This document shows, in pieces, positions 1 through 12,300 of a stretch of 64,000 nucleotides of DNA (position 1 is the stretch's first letter; each line of letters starts with the position of its first letter). Made by a program: the position numbers and the translations under genes. This stretch comes from Telopea speciosissima (lineage: Eukaryota; Streptophyta; Magnoliopsida; Proteales; Proteaceae): the NCBI RefSeq assembly GCF_018873765.1, contig NC_057924.1, forward strand, positions 6,014,001 through 6,078,000, read 5' to 3'. Below the pieces are notes generated by a model, which did not search any database, had not been told where the DNA came from, and saw only the letters and a list, made by a program, of their open reading frames with translations.

Positions 1-1141
1 CTCTCCCCTCCCCTGCATTCCTTAGATTCTATCAACTGTACCCATTCCGTTAAAAAGGGCTGTTAAGTGTTATAGAAAGACTATATTACCCTCTGACCCC
101 CTTCTTCTTCTTCCTCCTGCAACTCTGTCTGCAACTTTGCCCCCAATCGGTTGATTCAAAAATAGAAGATATAAAATCAATTTTCATTATAAATTGATCA
201 TCCCTACCCATTTAAAAGGAACACTACCGATCCATAACTCATCGTCTCTCCTCTTCCTACTTTCAGATGTCCATTGAGGATTTTATGTTATCAGTCTCTG
301 TTTCTTGTCAAATCTTTACTAATCTCAACAAATCCTATCTAATTCGAACAAACCCAGATTAGATTCTTTATAGGGTCTTTTTTTTTCTTATTTATTCCTC
401 AATTGCAGATCACTCTGTAGTCTTTATAGATGGAATTCTCTTTCATAGGGCAGCATAGAAGAATTCCAGAACGATAGGGTTAGGAATTAGAACCAGATTA
501 GAGAAAGTTGATAGTCGGAACAAATCTGGTTGGGGCTGAACCTGGTCGATACGGTCTAATTAACAGGGATAATATGAGAGTAAAATTTGATTACAATGCA
601 GTGGCTGATTTGAGACATATTGAGGTTTCCTGTTGGAGTTAGGAAACTTGAAAACCCAGATGGAAAACAGAAATTGGTAGCAGTGATTTAAGGGCTCAAA
701 ACAATGATCTAGTGATTAAACAATAATATGTGCAATTAAAGCAATGACTGAAACCAGATTCAGAAAAATCAGAATTGAAGAAGTAGCCTTGAAGTAGACT
801 AGTGGAATATCAAACAGAAACCTGAAGATTATACAGAAACGGAATCCTTAATTAAAGAGGCAATTCAATAGCTGGTTGCGAAGGAAGAGAGAGAGAGAGT
901 TATGATATTGGAGTAACATAAAGTAGGGCTTAGCTTCCAGTTGTGATTGGAGTGACTTAAACTATCTTCCTCAGTTCACCTCATCACCGTGACCCACTCC
1001 CTTTCCAAGACTCCCAAAAATGAAACCCATCTTCCTCACTTCACTTCACCTCCACTCAGACGATCTTAATCGTTTCTTCTTTCTTATCTTTTCTGGGTCT
1101 CTTCTGTTTGTCCAAATTCACCATAATTCTTCTTCGTTGGG

Positions 1142-1288
1142 AACACCCAGATCAAGAATGTGGTGGTTTATTTCTCCGGTGACCTTTCCGAGGAGATACG
1201 TCAGATTCGGGAAGCCATTGAAGGTCTGGATGTTGGCATTCTCATTAACAACGCCGACGTTTCCTAACCCTATGCAAGGTTCTTTCAT
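1142..1288 (+). pseudogene. Captured fragment of a very-long-chain 3-ketoacyl-CoA reductase (KCR) gene
   Basis: The frame starting at 1142 reads [20 protein letters not shown], then a segment containing [13 protein letters not shown] and, after one in-frame stop, PYARFFH. These match the central part of plant KCR (the short-chain dehydrogenase of microsomal fatty-acid elongation) just before and including the NNAG-type segment; the parent normally reads NNAG/NNVG-x-SYPYA. Only about 49 codons are present: the nucleotide-binding N-terminus and the Ser-Tyr-Lys catalytic part are missing. The fragment lies inside the TIR element, so it is a captured, non-functional piece. Family identity is from remembered KCR sequence. 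Confidence 0.7.
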
Positions 1289-1357
1289 GGTGGCGGCGGT
1301 GGCTACGGAAGTGAAAGTGGTGGTGGATATAGCCGTGGTGGCGGCGGCGTTTCCTAG
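1289..1357 (+). pseudogene. Glycine-rich coding fragment fused after the KCR piece
   Basis: The same frame runs directly from the KCR piece into GGGGGYGSESGGGYSRGGGG. This is a Gly/Tyr/Ser/Arg-rich tract typical of plant glycine-rich RNA-binding or cold-shock-domain proteins, and it is not part of KCR. It is short and low in complexity, so the parent gene cannot be named. It may be a second captured gene piece. Confidence 0.4.
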
Positions 1358-1766
1358 AGATGTTTTTAGGGTTTTGATATGGTTAGAGGGAATTATTGGA
1401 ATATCACAAATATATGGGCATTTTGGGGTTTTATTGAATATATTTAAGATGATGTCATCACTTAACAGTCCTTTTTAACGGAATGGGTACGGTTGATAGA
1501 ATCTTGGGAATGCAGGGGAGGGGAGAGTCATTACTCAAAACCCAGGGGAGGGGTTTGTCATTAGAGCATAATCGAGGGGAGGGGGGGAGTAATTTACTCT
1601 AACTTTATCTGTTTTGAGTGAAGACAAGTGTCAATATATCAATTAACTTTAATGATGAAAGACAAGTGGATATTTGCAGAAGAAGAATCTGAACCAAAAC
1701 CCAACTCTACCCTCTGTTCGTAATTTCCTCTGTTTTCCAAATTATCACTTGTTTCCTCTTTTGCAT

Positions 1767-1773
1767 TATTTAA
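1767..1773 (+). promoter_or_regulatory. TATA-like box of the peroxidase gene
   Basis: TATTTAA lies 66 bp upstream of the peroxidase start codon, in a short AT-rich stretch after pyrimidine-rich DNA. Spacing is plausible for a plant TATA box with a short leader, but this rests on position and motif only. Confidence 0.35.
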
Positions 1774-1838
1774 GGGCACTGGTTAGGGCAACCAAACATA
1801 GCAAGTGACACTTGATCTTGTGATTCTGGGTAGGGAAA

Positions 1839-3471
1839 ATGGGTTTCAAAGCATTCTTCCTCTTTGCTCTAATCTCTTTCTCTGCTCTGTCTCTCAGTCG
1901 TGCTTTTGCAGAGAATGAGGAAGATCCAGGCCTTGTAATGAACTTTTACAAGGATTCATGTCCTCAAGCAGAAGACATTATCAGAGAACAAGTCAAGCTT
2001 CTCTACAAGCGCCACAAGAACACTGCATTCTCATGGCTGAGGAATATTTTCCATGACTGTGCTGTTCAGGTGAAACTGGAAAACCCACATTTAATTTTTC
2101 CCCTGTTTTGTAATTTTGGGTTTCAAGTCTTTTGTTTTCACTTGATCTGACCTTTCTCTTCTTTAATTTTGTTGTTGGTAGTCTTGTGATGCTTCACTCC
2201 TACTGGATTCCACAAGGAGGACCCTTTCTGAGAAGGAAACAGACAGGAGCTTTGGGTTGAGGAACTTCAGATACCTTGACACCATTAAAGAAGCTGTGGA
2301 GAGGGAGTGCCCTGAAGTGGTTTCTTGTGCAGATATCCTTGTTTTGTCTGGAAGAGATGGCATTGTTGCGGTATTCACTCAATACCCTTATTTCCTTCAT
2401 CTTTGGGATTGTATTAGGTTACTCTTAGTTTGCTACTCTTTCCTCTCTGAAGATGGTAGAGCAGATTGTGGCTGGCACTGTTGTAGATCTAATTTCTTTT
2501 AACTTTTGTTGCTTTCTCCACACAAACCCCTTCCTTGTTGATGCTGCAGTTCTTCCTGTTCTTGATTTAAGTTGTTTATCCTCACATTTATGTAAGATGA
2601 CCCCTGATCCTGCTTTAAACTGAACTGGGTTTTTCTCAAGCCATCTGGGCTTTGTGTTCTTGCACTTTGTTGTTTCATGGAGGATTCCTCCTTGAGTCTT
2701 AACTGCTTATTGAATCTTTGCCCTGTTTCTTTTCTCTTATTTTGTTTTGAGATCTTGTTCCATATCAGGTTTTAATTATTTCATTTATAGAAACAGATCT
2801 TCCTTTGTACCTAGTTTCATTACTTCTTAGCATTCCAGTAAGGGTTTTTGCTTTGGAATTTGGATAATTCATAATTTCTTCTGTTCTTGGATCAGCTTGG
2901 TGGGCCTTATATCCCTCTCAAGACAGGGAGAAGGGATGGTAGGAAGAGCCGTGCAGATATACTAGAGCAGTACCTCCCAGACCACAATGAGAGCATTTCA
3001 GTGGTACTTGAAAGATTTGGAGCCATGGGCATCAACACCCCAGGAGTGGTGGCCTTGCTAGGAGCTCACAGTGTGGGTCGTACCCACTGTGTGAAGCTGG
3101 TTCATCGTTTATACCCAGAGGTGGATCCAGAAATTAACCCAGATCACATTGAGCACATGCTTCACAAGTGCCCAGATCCAATCCCAGATCCCAAAGCAGT
3201 GCAATATGTGAGGAATGACAGAGGAACACCAATGAAGCTGGACAACAACTACTACAGAAACATATTAGACAACAAGGGTTTGCTAATAGTGGATCATCAG
3301 TTAGCCAGTGACAAGAGAACTAAGCCCTATGTGAAGAAGATGGCCAAGAGCCAAGACTACTTCTTTAAGGAGTTTTCAAGGGCAATTACTATCCTTACTG
3401 AGAACAATCCTCTCACTGGAACAAAGGGTGAGATCAGAAAGCAGTGCACTGTTGCCAACAAGCTCCATTAG
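1839..3471 (+). CDS. PER21: Class III secretory peroxidase, peroxidase 21 type
   Basis: Three exons, 1839-2069, 2182-2370 and 2896-3471, all joined in phase 0 with GT/AG introns, give 331 residues. Residues 1-24 are a hydrophobic signal peptide (cleavage likely after SRAFA), so the protein enters the secretory pathway. Haem peroxidase landmarks: distal Arg68 and His72 (LRNIFHDC) and proximal His198 (LLGAHSVGRTHC). All eight disulfide cysteines are present (41, 74, 79, 120, 126, 205, 232, 324). The distal motif reads FHDCAVQSCDAS instead of the usual FHDCFVQGCDAS; the SWLRN, QSCDASLLL and NPLTGTKGEIRK wording matches my memory of Arabidopsis peroxidase 21 (about 327 residues). It would use H2O2 to oxidise phenolic or other donors in the wall or apoplast. 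The first intron falls just after the distal site. Confidence 0.93.
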
Positions 3472-4192
3472 AGAGTAAATACTACTCTTTAAATACTTAC
3501 TACTACTGCCTTCCATATGGCCCAAGAAAAGGCTTTTTTTAAATCTTCTTCTTCATCCTTTTCTTTTAAGGGACAGAAGGAGTGAAAAGCTTAGTGGAAT
3601 AAGAGTTTGGGTTCAGTGGGTTTTGCTTCTTTTTGCTTTTTAATGGAGAGTGGTTCAGTCATCAGTGGGATTGTAGTGGTTGGTATGATGATGGCTGCTT
3701 GTAATGTTGTTAGTGTGGCTCTGTAGGGTTTTCTCCCTTTGTTTAAAGGGTGGGTTCATGTGGTTTAGTGTTTAGGGTTGATGATGATATGTCGGGAACT
3801 TGGGAATAAGGATGGTGTATGTATGGTGAGTGGTGTTGCTGTATGGGTTGCAATGACTATGGTTCTTCATAATTCATGCATATCACACTCCTCTCTACTT
3901 TCCCCTCCTTGGATTCTCTCTCTCTTCCCCTCCTTGGATTGGACTTTGAAGAAAAGGACCCCAACCTTATCTCCTTTCAATTAAAGTATAAATTTAGAGG
4001 AGTTAAAAGTATAAATTTAGAGGGAAAAATGAATGCTACTTGGTTGCGTGGCTCCTATGCCTATGTAATAGAGGGACCTCTGTCTCTATGAAATAAAAAA
4101 AAAATCGCATTTATGTTAATACCTATTAATTTGCGGGTCTTCTTATTGGCCTCTCTCCAGTGGTGTAGGCGTTACACGATCAAACAACGATA
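3472..4192. other. Peroxidase 3' flank, no further gene seen
   Basis: T- and G-rich 3' flank of the peroxidase gene, with an A-run near 4091-4103. The short open frames here have no protein-like composition. Confidence 0.5.
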
Positions 4193-4383
4193 TTTATGCA
4201 CATCTGGGTATGTACACGATCGTGTCTTACAAATGGTTTGGGGACACATCTCTCTCATCTGACGGTTTACATGCGCGTTGTATGTACATGGTCCTGTCTT
4301 ACAACTATGAATGGGGTGTGGGAGCCTCATCCAACAGTTGAAGGCATGATTGTGATTGTGTACGTACACAGCCGTGCATAAAA
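4193..4383. mobile_element. MITE with about 28-bp terminal inverted repeats
   Basis: The left end TTTATGCACATCTGGGTATG and the inverted right end TTTATGCACGGCTGTGTACG match with few mismatches over about 28 bp, bounding 191 bp. Inside, a GTATGTACA..CCTGTCTTAC-like unit occurs twice. No convincing target duplication was found, so the superfamily is unassigned. Confidence 0.5.
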
Positions 4384-5756
4384 TTTTTTGCTTAAATCTA
4401 AAAAGGAGAAAGCAACACCGGGAATATAAAAAGAAGACCTTAAGGTTGGGTCCATATATGCACTTGCACTTATTTATAAGGGAATTGTGGGTTCTTGTAT
4501 TCTTTCCTTGTGAAAAAGCAAAATAAATTAGGGTTTTAGTTTATAATAATAGTATTTTTTTGGTAAATGTTTATAATAATACTATAATAGTATCGACATT
4601 GGTTATGCTTATATTGATACGATATCGATACATATCGGTCTGAATTGATCAAAAATTTAAAAGAAAAATCATTTTTAACCGACTCCAACGATATCAGTAT
4701 CAATTATGGCCGATTCCAAGTCAAATTATTCTTTTCGAGAATAGATAGATAGGTCTAAGATTAGATTAACCATAAGCTAGGGTTTTCAATTTGTTTCGAT
4801 TCACTAGAGTGATAAAATAATAAATAAAGACTCGACTCTATTATTATAAACCAAAATTATTGAATATTTTGAATAAATTCCAAAATCCAATCTACCAGTT
4901 GACCAAAATCTCTTGCCCAATTAATTACAAATGCTTTTTGATAAGCATTTCTGCCGCAATTGTTCTAGTGAACCAAAAATTTATTAAAAGAAATGAGCAC
5001 ATTCCAAATAATTCCCATGGAAGAGAAGCCAAGATTGAAAGCTCTATTTACAGAAATATGAATTCACACAAGGGTTTCCACTCAATGTATCATCCTTCAG
5101 TAAGAATTATGAAAATCAATAATTTAAAAAAAAATCTTGATAATTACTTAAAAATCGAAATACTAACTCATCGATGCTCAATATCTCCTGTAATCTGTAC
5201 AGGTAGGCCGGTGTGAGGTGGCTAGGATAGCTATGACGCCAATGTGTAGTTTTTCACCGATTGAGAAGATGGGAAAATCGAATCGTTCAATAGGAGGGTT
5301 TCAATGAGGAGAGAGAGTGTGAGGGTTCATGAGTGCGATGTGAGAGGGCATGACCATCTAAATTAAGATAGGTCTCAAATGTAGCAATTCATCAATCTAG
5401 AGAATAGAGAGTAAGATGCATGAACAAATTCCTCCACGGTTGGCTCACAGAATCTTTTCCATTTTTTTATAAAATTAAAAAGAAAAACAAAATTTAAATA
5501 TATTTAATAATTGCAATGTTAGTTAATTAATTGTGTTTACTATTTTGCCAAAGACAAGAAGCATATAAATTTAAAATGACCAGTTATGGGAAACCCGTGA
5601 TGCACGTGGTGGTTAATAGGCTTCACAACATTCTATGATATGTGTTGGTCGATACGATATCGATACCTAAATCCATGGAGACACATAATATTGTTCAATG
5701 AACAAAATTACCAACAGCCCAAATTTCTGCTATACGGCAGATGATCGATGTTGGTA
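4384..5756. other. AT-rich intergenic DNA
   Basis: AT-rich sequence with repeated GATACGATATCGATAC-type words (near 4617 and 5648). No credible gene; the 118-codon open frame at 4860-5216 is Asn/Ile/Lys-rich and looks like chance. Confidence 0.4.
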
Positions 5757-5765
5757 TGTTGAGTT

Positions 5766-5903
5766 GGATCCGGATTCTCTACTTCCAAGCTGCCCCGCTC
5801 GGACAAGGCGCTCGGGCAGAGGTAGGGTGGTTTTTTCACCGCCTAGCTGTGTCTGAGGCGCACACGGCAGTAGGAGCAGCTCGGCAGTAGAGGACCCTGA
5901 CGC
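5766..5903. mobile_element. Hairpin MITE, Mutator-like (9-bp target duplication)
   Basis: A 138-bp element whose ends are inverted repeats (GGATCCGGATTCTCTAC against inverted GCGTCAGGGTCCTCTAC) and whose arms fold back for about 40 bp. It is flanked by a perfect 9-bp direct repeat TGTTGAGTT at 5757-5765 and 5904-5912, the length made by Mutator-like transposases. The centre has GGTAGGGTGGT, a core shared with the other hairpin elements of this window. Confidence 0.75.
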
Positions 5904-5912
5904 TGTTGAGTT

Positions 5913-6379
5913 TCAGTCCAAATAAAGTTTGCCAACTGGAAAAATAAAGCTCTGAAAGTAGTAGAGGTAGAGGAAAAGACTGAGAAGAAGCAACAATCCT
6001 ATCAGCTAACTCAGCTAACCTCTCTCATAGCTCATATTCCAAGACTTGATTTTGAGAAATCTAACACAATTTAGTTACATCTTTTTCATTTTGGTGGGTA
6101 AATTAATATTTGTAAGAAGAAATTGTACAAAAAATACTTGGTCATTGAGAACAACATTTGAAGGTAAAGAAAAAAAATCCTCTTAACCAACTACCAAATA
6201 GTTTCCTATGAACTCATAAGGGATAACCTCTACTAGGCATGACTTCATAGGTTTGCATCGATCATTTCACAGTGGCCAAAATACAGAAATTGATTACAAA
6301 ATTTTCTGGTACAATTTCCATTTCCATGATATCTAATGTTTTACACAAGAAAGCATACATAACTAGTTATCAGTTTCCA
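5913..6379. other. Convergent 3' flank, no gene seen
   Basis: AT-rich DNA between the hairpin MITE and the end of the minus-strand gene at 6380. It probably includes that gene's 3' UTR. Nothing else recognised. Confidence 0.4.
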
Positions 6380-9300
6380 TTACTTACAATTTGTTAATGC
6401 TTTCTTCACTTTGGAACTACTTGAGCTGCTATTAGAGTCCCTAAGAGTTCCCTCCATGGTAGCGTCTTTCTTCCCAGTGTCTTCGACTACTTTGCTGCCA
6501 AAGGGGATACTGGAAGGGTGACCATAACAAGGTAATGTATGAAGGGAAATGTAATTTGTGGAAGGAGGAAAAGATCGGTAACCATATGTAGATGGGTAAG
6601 GGCAAGAAGGAACTGCATTCATATGAGGCCAATATGTAATTGGCACGAATGGGTTTGTTGGGAGGGGTGGTGGGAACATGGAATATTGAGTTGGTGTCTG
6701 ACTTGCATGGTAGGAGACATTGGGGTTGGAACTAGTAGGAGTATCTTTTAGTGTATGAGATGGAATTGATGTAAAAGCTGCCATTGCATGAGTCTGGAGG
6801 GATGAATACCCCATAAGCCCAAATGGTATAGTTGGTACAGGACTCGAAGGAACAGGTGGTAGTGTTGAGGATCTCAGCGAATTTCGGGACTTACTTGTCA
6901 AAGCTGTTTGCTTCTTGCTGCTAGATTTCATCAAAACTGGTTTCCCAACTAACTGCTGTGAATTGGGGCTAGCCTGACAAAGGAAAAAAAAAAAATTACC
7001 AACTATGAAACAAGAAAGTGTTTCAAAGAGAAATCGAAATTAGAGCATTCAACTTGCAATTGCTTCTTAGCTACATGGTTCTTTGTATCACAGCTTTGTA
7101 AGGAATTTAATGGTTTAGTCCTCGGAGATTTATTCTTGTCATGATCTGATGACTCTGTTGAGTGATTATGACGGGCAACTCATAATGGTTTTGGAGGGAT
7201 TTGATACAAACCTACAGGATAATGACAAGAAGAAATACCTGATTTACCTTTTCTTCAATTACTGAACTTACCTTGGTCATACTAATTCATTTTGTGGAGA
7301 CAATATCAAGTTTTAATCTTGACAATAAAATATAACAATTTAGAAGAATAAGAACCACAGAGTTATTGGATAAGGATTAAGGATCTATGGTCTTACAGTG
7401 TCGAAAGAAAGTGGATAAGGTTGAAACAACTCCTCCCCTTCAGCATCTTCATCTGTCCTGCAAGAAGAGGTTTTGTCCCTCAGTGAAATAGCTCTCTGAC
7501 ATGAGACAGTTCTATAATGTTAGGGGGGGAGGGGGGGGGGGGGGGCTTCAAAGAAACCTGGAGAAAACTCTCTAAAAGCTTTCCAAATCTTTTGGTGATG
7601 TTAACTTATTTCTATGAATGCATTTAATTACAGGATTTGATTAAAGTATAGATAACATCATATAGAAAAATAATGTTAATCTCTTCCGTTCACAACGCAT
7701 AAGACTGATGGACTCAAGCTACCCACTGTGTATGTGTGTGTGTGTAATGAGTATTGAGTACCTGTAATATTTCTGAAGCAGGTCCAAGTTCCTGTACTTG
7801 GTCTCCCTTTGAACTACATCATCGGGAAAACCAGCCATAAACAATAGTGTGATACCCAAGGCCTTGAAGAAGAAGCTTCCACTGCGAAGATTAACCAGCA
7901 TTGCCATCTGGCAGATTAAGGGCCCAAAAGATTTCAGCTTGTTCCTTCCCATACGCTGCCTGACATACCTGAAACAACTCAACCATAGATTTCTCTAGAT
8001 TAGACTAAAATCTGATAATCTCAAGAGTTAGTGATGATATTAGCATAAAACGAACTTCTTGGTGATACCCATAAAGATTAACTAGTTAGTGGTTGCTAAT
8101 TTAACATAGCAAAATGTTGGAATTTTCAAAATATTGGTGTGGGACTAAAAGTCCCACATCGGCTAGGAAAGAAAAGCTCATTGGGTTTATATGTGTTTGT
8201 GGTTATTATTATCACATGTTATGCTTAGAAGAGATTGTACGGTGCACTTGCAAGCGAGGACGGTGACCGTCCGAGCGCGTGCGTGTGAGTGAGGCGCAAT
8301 GTGGTGCTTTGATGGCGCATTTTGCACTTCCCACATGAGCATCGTCGCAGTATGTCGCCTTAATCTTTTCAGGATCGACGTTGAGCCCAATGATTGCAGC
8401 CCATACGTACAGCCTTGAGAGCCCATCCCAATAGTCATGACCCATCAGATTAAGGCATATGAGCCAATGGATGTAACTCATCCAAACAGTGTCATGGGCC
8501 TATATAAAGCCCATGATTTCAGTCAGTTAAAACATAACAATTCTCATAGCTTCAAGGTGATTACTGTCTCTGCAAAACAGTTAGTCAAGTCCAGCCTGAT
8601 TTATCTTGGGAGGCAGGTTTGCTGCAACCCTTTGCAGGAATAGGAGGGTGCAAATACTGTCTTAAGGACAGAACGACCTCGTTCGACTCAGGCCATCTTT
8701 CCGTCCTCTCCTTTTTTGTATCAGATTTCTAACACAAAAAACACCTTTTCTTTGAGCCACATTTTTTTCTCAGAAGAATGTTTCTACATGAGTGGGATCA
8801 TTAACATTAACCTGGCACACCATCCCCATGCATAGAAGTTCTTCAATTGCATCTCCTTCATTTTCTATCGATATGAAAAAAATTAGAACTCTTCCTAATT
8901 GATACTAATTTAGCTCAGTGAGGAAATTTCAATAAAACAGTCCTCAATTTGTAGCCATTTTCATTTTCCTTTCTGTCACTTAATGAACAAGATAATTACT
9001 TGCAAAGCAAGAAGAATTCACATTAGAATAAATACAATGCGAGTCTGAAGCACATCATGTATCTGAGGTCAAGGGAATTGATGTTCCACATAATTGTTGG
9101 TACATTGTGAACAAGTTGATTTTCTCAGGAAGAACACCAAGAGTAGCACAGAGTACTGTAGCGTGAATTCGCTTGCCCATGGATACATAAGCCTCAATCT
9201 CATTCTCTGACAACTCATTCAAATATTTCATAACTTATTATCCCCCTGAAATCCATCAGGAAAATAAAGGGTGTACCCAGTGCACGAGGCTCCCACCTCT

Positions 9301-12300
9301 GCAGGGTCTGGGGGAAGTCATAATGTATGCAGCCTTACCCCGCTTCACGGAGAGACTATTTCCCAACTCGAACCCATGACCACTAGGTCACAATGGAGCA
9401 ACCTTACCGTTGCGCCAAGGTCCGCCCTCTCCTGAAATCCATCAAGAAAATAATGAGTAAAATATCCCAGTTTACCATCAAAGAAACAAATTGCCACTTA
9501 ACTCCTCCACCGTAATACCATTGTTAATTGAACATAAAAGAGTAATCCTTCTTTTGCATTGAGGAAATTATCATTTGTGTGTCTAGGTTAATCTTAGTGC
9601 ATCAATCAACAAGGCTGAACTGGAATTGGAACCAGTACAAAGGGCTAGCAGTCTAGCCTACTCACTTGAGTGTGTGGATCAGCTCCCATGGATAAAGAAA
9701 TAGAAAGAAATTTTCTCAAAAACAAAGTCATTAGAGTAAAATTGCAGTGGCATGGCCATGTGTAAGAAGTTCAAGAGATCACTTCATGCTGAAAAAGGAC
9801 GAGGATCCATAAAAAGGGAAGTACCAAACTTACTCATTTTGTGGAAGATTACGTGTCCTCCCTCCATATTTTATGCATAAAAATAAGCATGATGGACAGC
9901 TTGGATCAGATGGGCGCATACGCTTCTCCTCTTCAAGTATTTGAACAGGACAGAGTATTGGGTTCTGCTGATTTGGATAGAAGACTTTCCTCCTCACTCC
10001 AGGATGCTCATATAAAACATGTTCCTGATAATTAATGAGATCTCTTTATAATTTGGTACAAACATATGAAGAACTAGAAAGAGAACGCCTTAAGCATAGC
10101 CAATCATACTTTAGGGATTTAATTAATAACACTCAGTAACTCAGTCAAATGTCAATTCACCTATTACAATTACAAGTTACAGCCTACAATCATCCTATTT
10201 TAATTGACAACTGGGGAAGGAAATGGAAACATAATTCACTGGATTCCATACAGATATTAATGGATGAGACAAGAAAAAACACTCCGCAATAGAGCACAAT
10301 GCCATGAAAATTATATAAATGAAGATGTGGTTTAAGCTTAATGAGTTGGGATTGGTTGCAAACAGAAGGGCTAAACATGAAGAAGAGTATTCATGACACT
10401 CAATATAAAAGGCAGCAATGTCGACAAACAAAAAAAGTTGCAGCTGCAACTTATGAATGCCCTTAATTAATCAATACCATATTCACGAGCATATATACTT
10501 CTGGCAGCTAGATCATTGTTAGATGACTGAAGTTTAAAACTAACACCTTCACAATTACTTACCCCAGGATCCTGTGGAGATACATATGGCTCTCCCTTCC
10601 TTAATATGGAAAAGTGATTGATGTCCAACTCATACATATCTTCACACCCATGCCTTATGCCAAGAGAAGCAAAGACGATGATTTTCCGTATGGTATGAGA
10701 CTGAGCATTTTTCAATAGAAGCGCTTCTGACTCTATTATTCTCTTGACTTCCTTTGGACAAAAAGCCACCTTTGGGGGCTTCTTATGCAATGAGATGCTT
10801 CCATACCTTTTTTGCATAATCTCCTGCCCAGAACCCGAAATGTGGATCTCTGATGATGCCTTATATCCTTTAATCTTTTTGTAATTGTCTCTCCTGTTGT
10901 GCCTTTTGAGTTCTGTCTTGTTAGAAGTGGTTCCTGAATCAGGTAATAACACACAACCTTTGTCTTGATCTCCATTTATTTCTTGGCTCACACTCAGACC
11001 TTTTGGTCGACTCGAATAACCAGGGAGCCTTTCTGTGCATGGTACATGTATTCCTCCATCAACACCTTCTTCATGAAAATGCCTTTTTAATGTAATTGAA
11101 ACATCTAACTTGTCATCATTTTCCCTATCCTTATCCTCAACATCGACATTGTCCTCATCATAGTACTCATCATCCTCATCACCACTATCATCTGTATCCT
11201 CACAATCTGCAGCCAGGTCACCATCTTTAAAATTTTCAACATTTGAAAGTTGTGTCTCATCCATGCTCATCCAGTTTACTAGGTGGTCTCTTTGATCAGA
11301 ATCTTCAAGGAGCACGCATGGAGGGTCACCCATCTTGGGACTCTTTGCAGTTTCTTCATCTCCAACTTCTACATTTTCTATATTTTCTCTCTTAAACTTC
11401 TTGAAACTTCTCTCTGTTCCAGTGAGGCAGTCAACCTAGGAGATAAAGAATGTTAGGAGAGAATGAAAGAATAATATCTTACAAGTCAACAAGGGAAAGA
11501 AAATCACAAGCGGAACAAATAAGAACCCTGTCTAACTCAACTGCAACAAGTATCTATGGTTTATAATTTTATTTACCTTTTGGATCACCTCAGAGAAATA
11601 TGATTTGGAACACACAGAAAACAGGCATTGGAGAGAGCCGTGAACTTTAACAGGTTTTAACTTCTGAAGTATCCAACCTTTGCAAACAAGAAATCACCAG
11701 AATGCATTTTTTTTTCTGAGGAAAGAACACTCAAAAGAGCGCTGTATTTAGATCTTCAAAGTTCATCTTACAGGAAAGTAACATTATACAGTGACTCATT
11801 GGATCTCCCGTAAAAAGTGCATTAAGGCATCTTATTGGATTAGGTGCGTTTATCTCTGATTCATAGGTTCATCAATTGATAAAGCAGGGTTGTTCCGACT
11901 TCTGAGTTAATTCTCTCTTACCCCAAATCAACTATCCCTGACTTTTCATTTCCATCATCTTTAAATAAAAATATCCATTGAACAAAGATTTGAAATAGCC
12001 ATGGACAATATCAAAGATGGTCCATTTAGATGTTTGATTGATGTGCTCATTCTAACAGTTGCCTTCCAAGTTAATGAATTACCTTATTTCATTTTCAGCC
12101 AATCAAAGCTCCATTCAGTTAAATCGTCTACTTCTTTTCCACCCTGCTGGATTATGAACAAAAAGAGCTTCACTACCAACCAGATTTCCTCTGTATATCC
12201 AAAACACAGCTGTTTTCATTCTAAACTGATGTTCACTGAACTCACCTATTTTAATATTCTTTCCACCTTAAAATTTGTGTAAAAACACCTTTGTTTGAAT

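Larger units (their letters stand above)
1..1601. mobile_element. Non-autonomous TIR element carrying gene fragments (left end outside window)
   Basis: Bases 1-69 and 1457-1527 form an inverted repeat of about 68 bp with only a few mismatches. Both arms hold the same G/C-rich block (CTCCCCTCCCCTGCATTC) followed by a CCATTCCGTTAAAAAGG motif. On the right the repeat style continues with G-rich blocks to about 1601 (ending near TAATTTACTC), so the left end must lie before the window and no target duplication can be read. No transposase is visible. The interior holds a reductase gene fragment at 1142-1288 and a glycine-rich stretch after it. Structure and cargo resemble Pack-type (gene-capturing) Mutator-like elements; the superfamily is inferred from the long TIR, not proven. 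Confidence 0.7.

Noticed and set aside
1020-1478. 152-codon open frame as a real gene
   Set aside because: It lies inside the TIR element and reads the KCR-derived stretch in the wrong frame; the KCR match is in another frame.
9268-9430. Functional tRNA gene
   Set aside because: A- and B-box-like motifs are present, but the body, 3' part and target duplication are those of a SINE.
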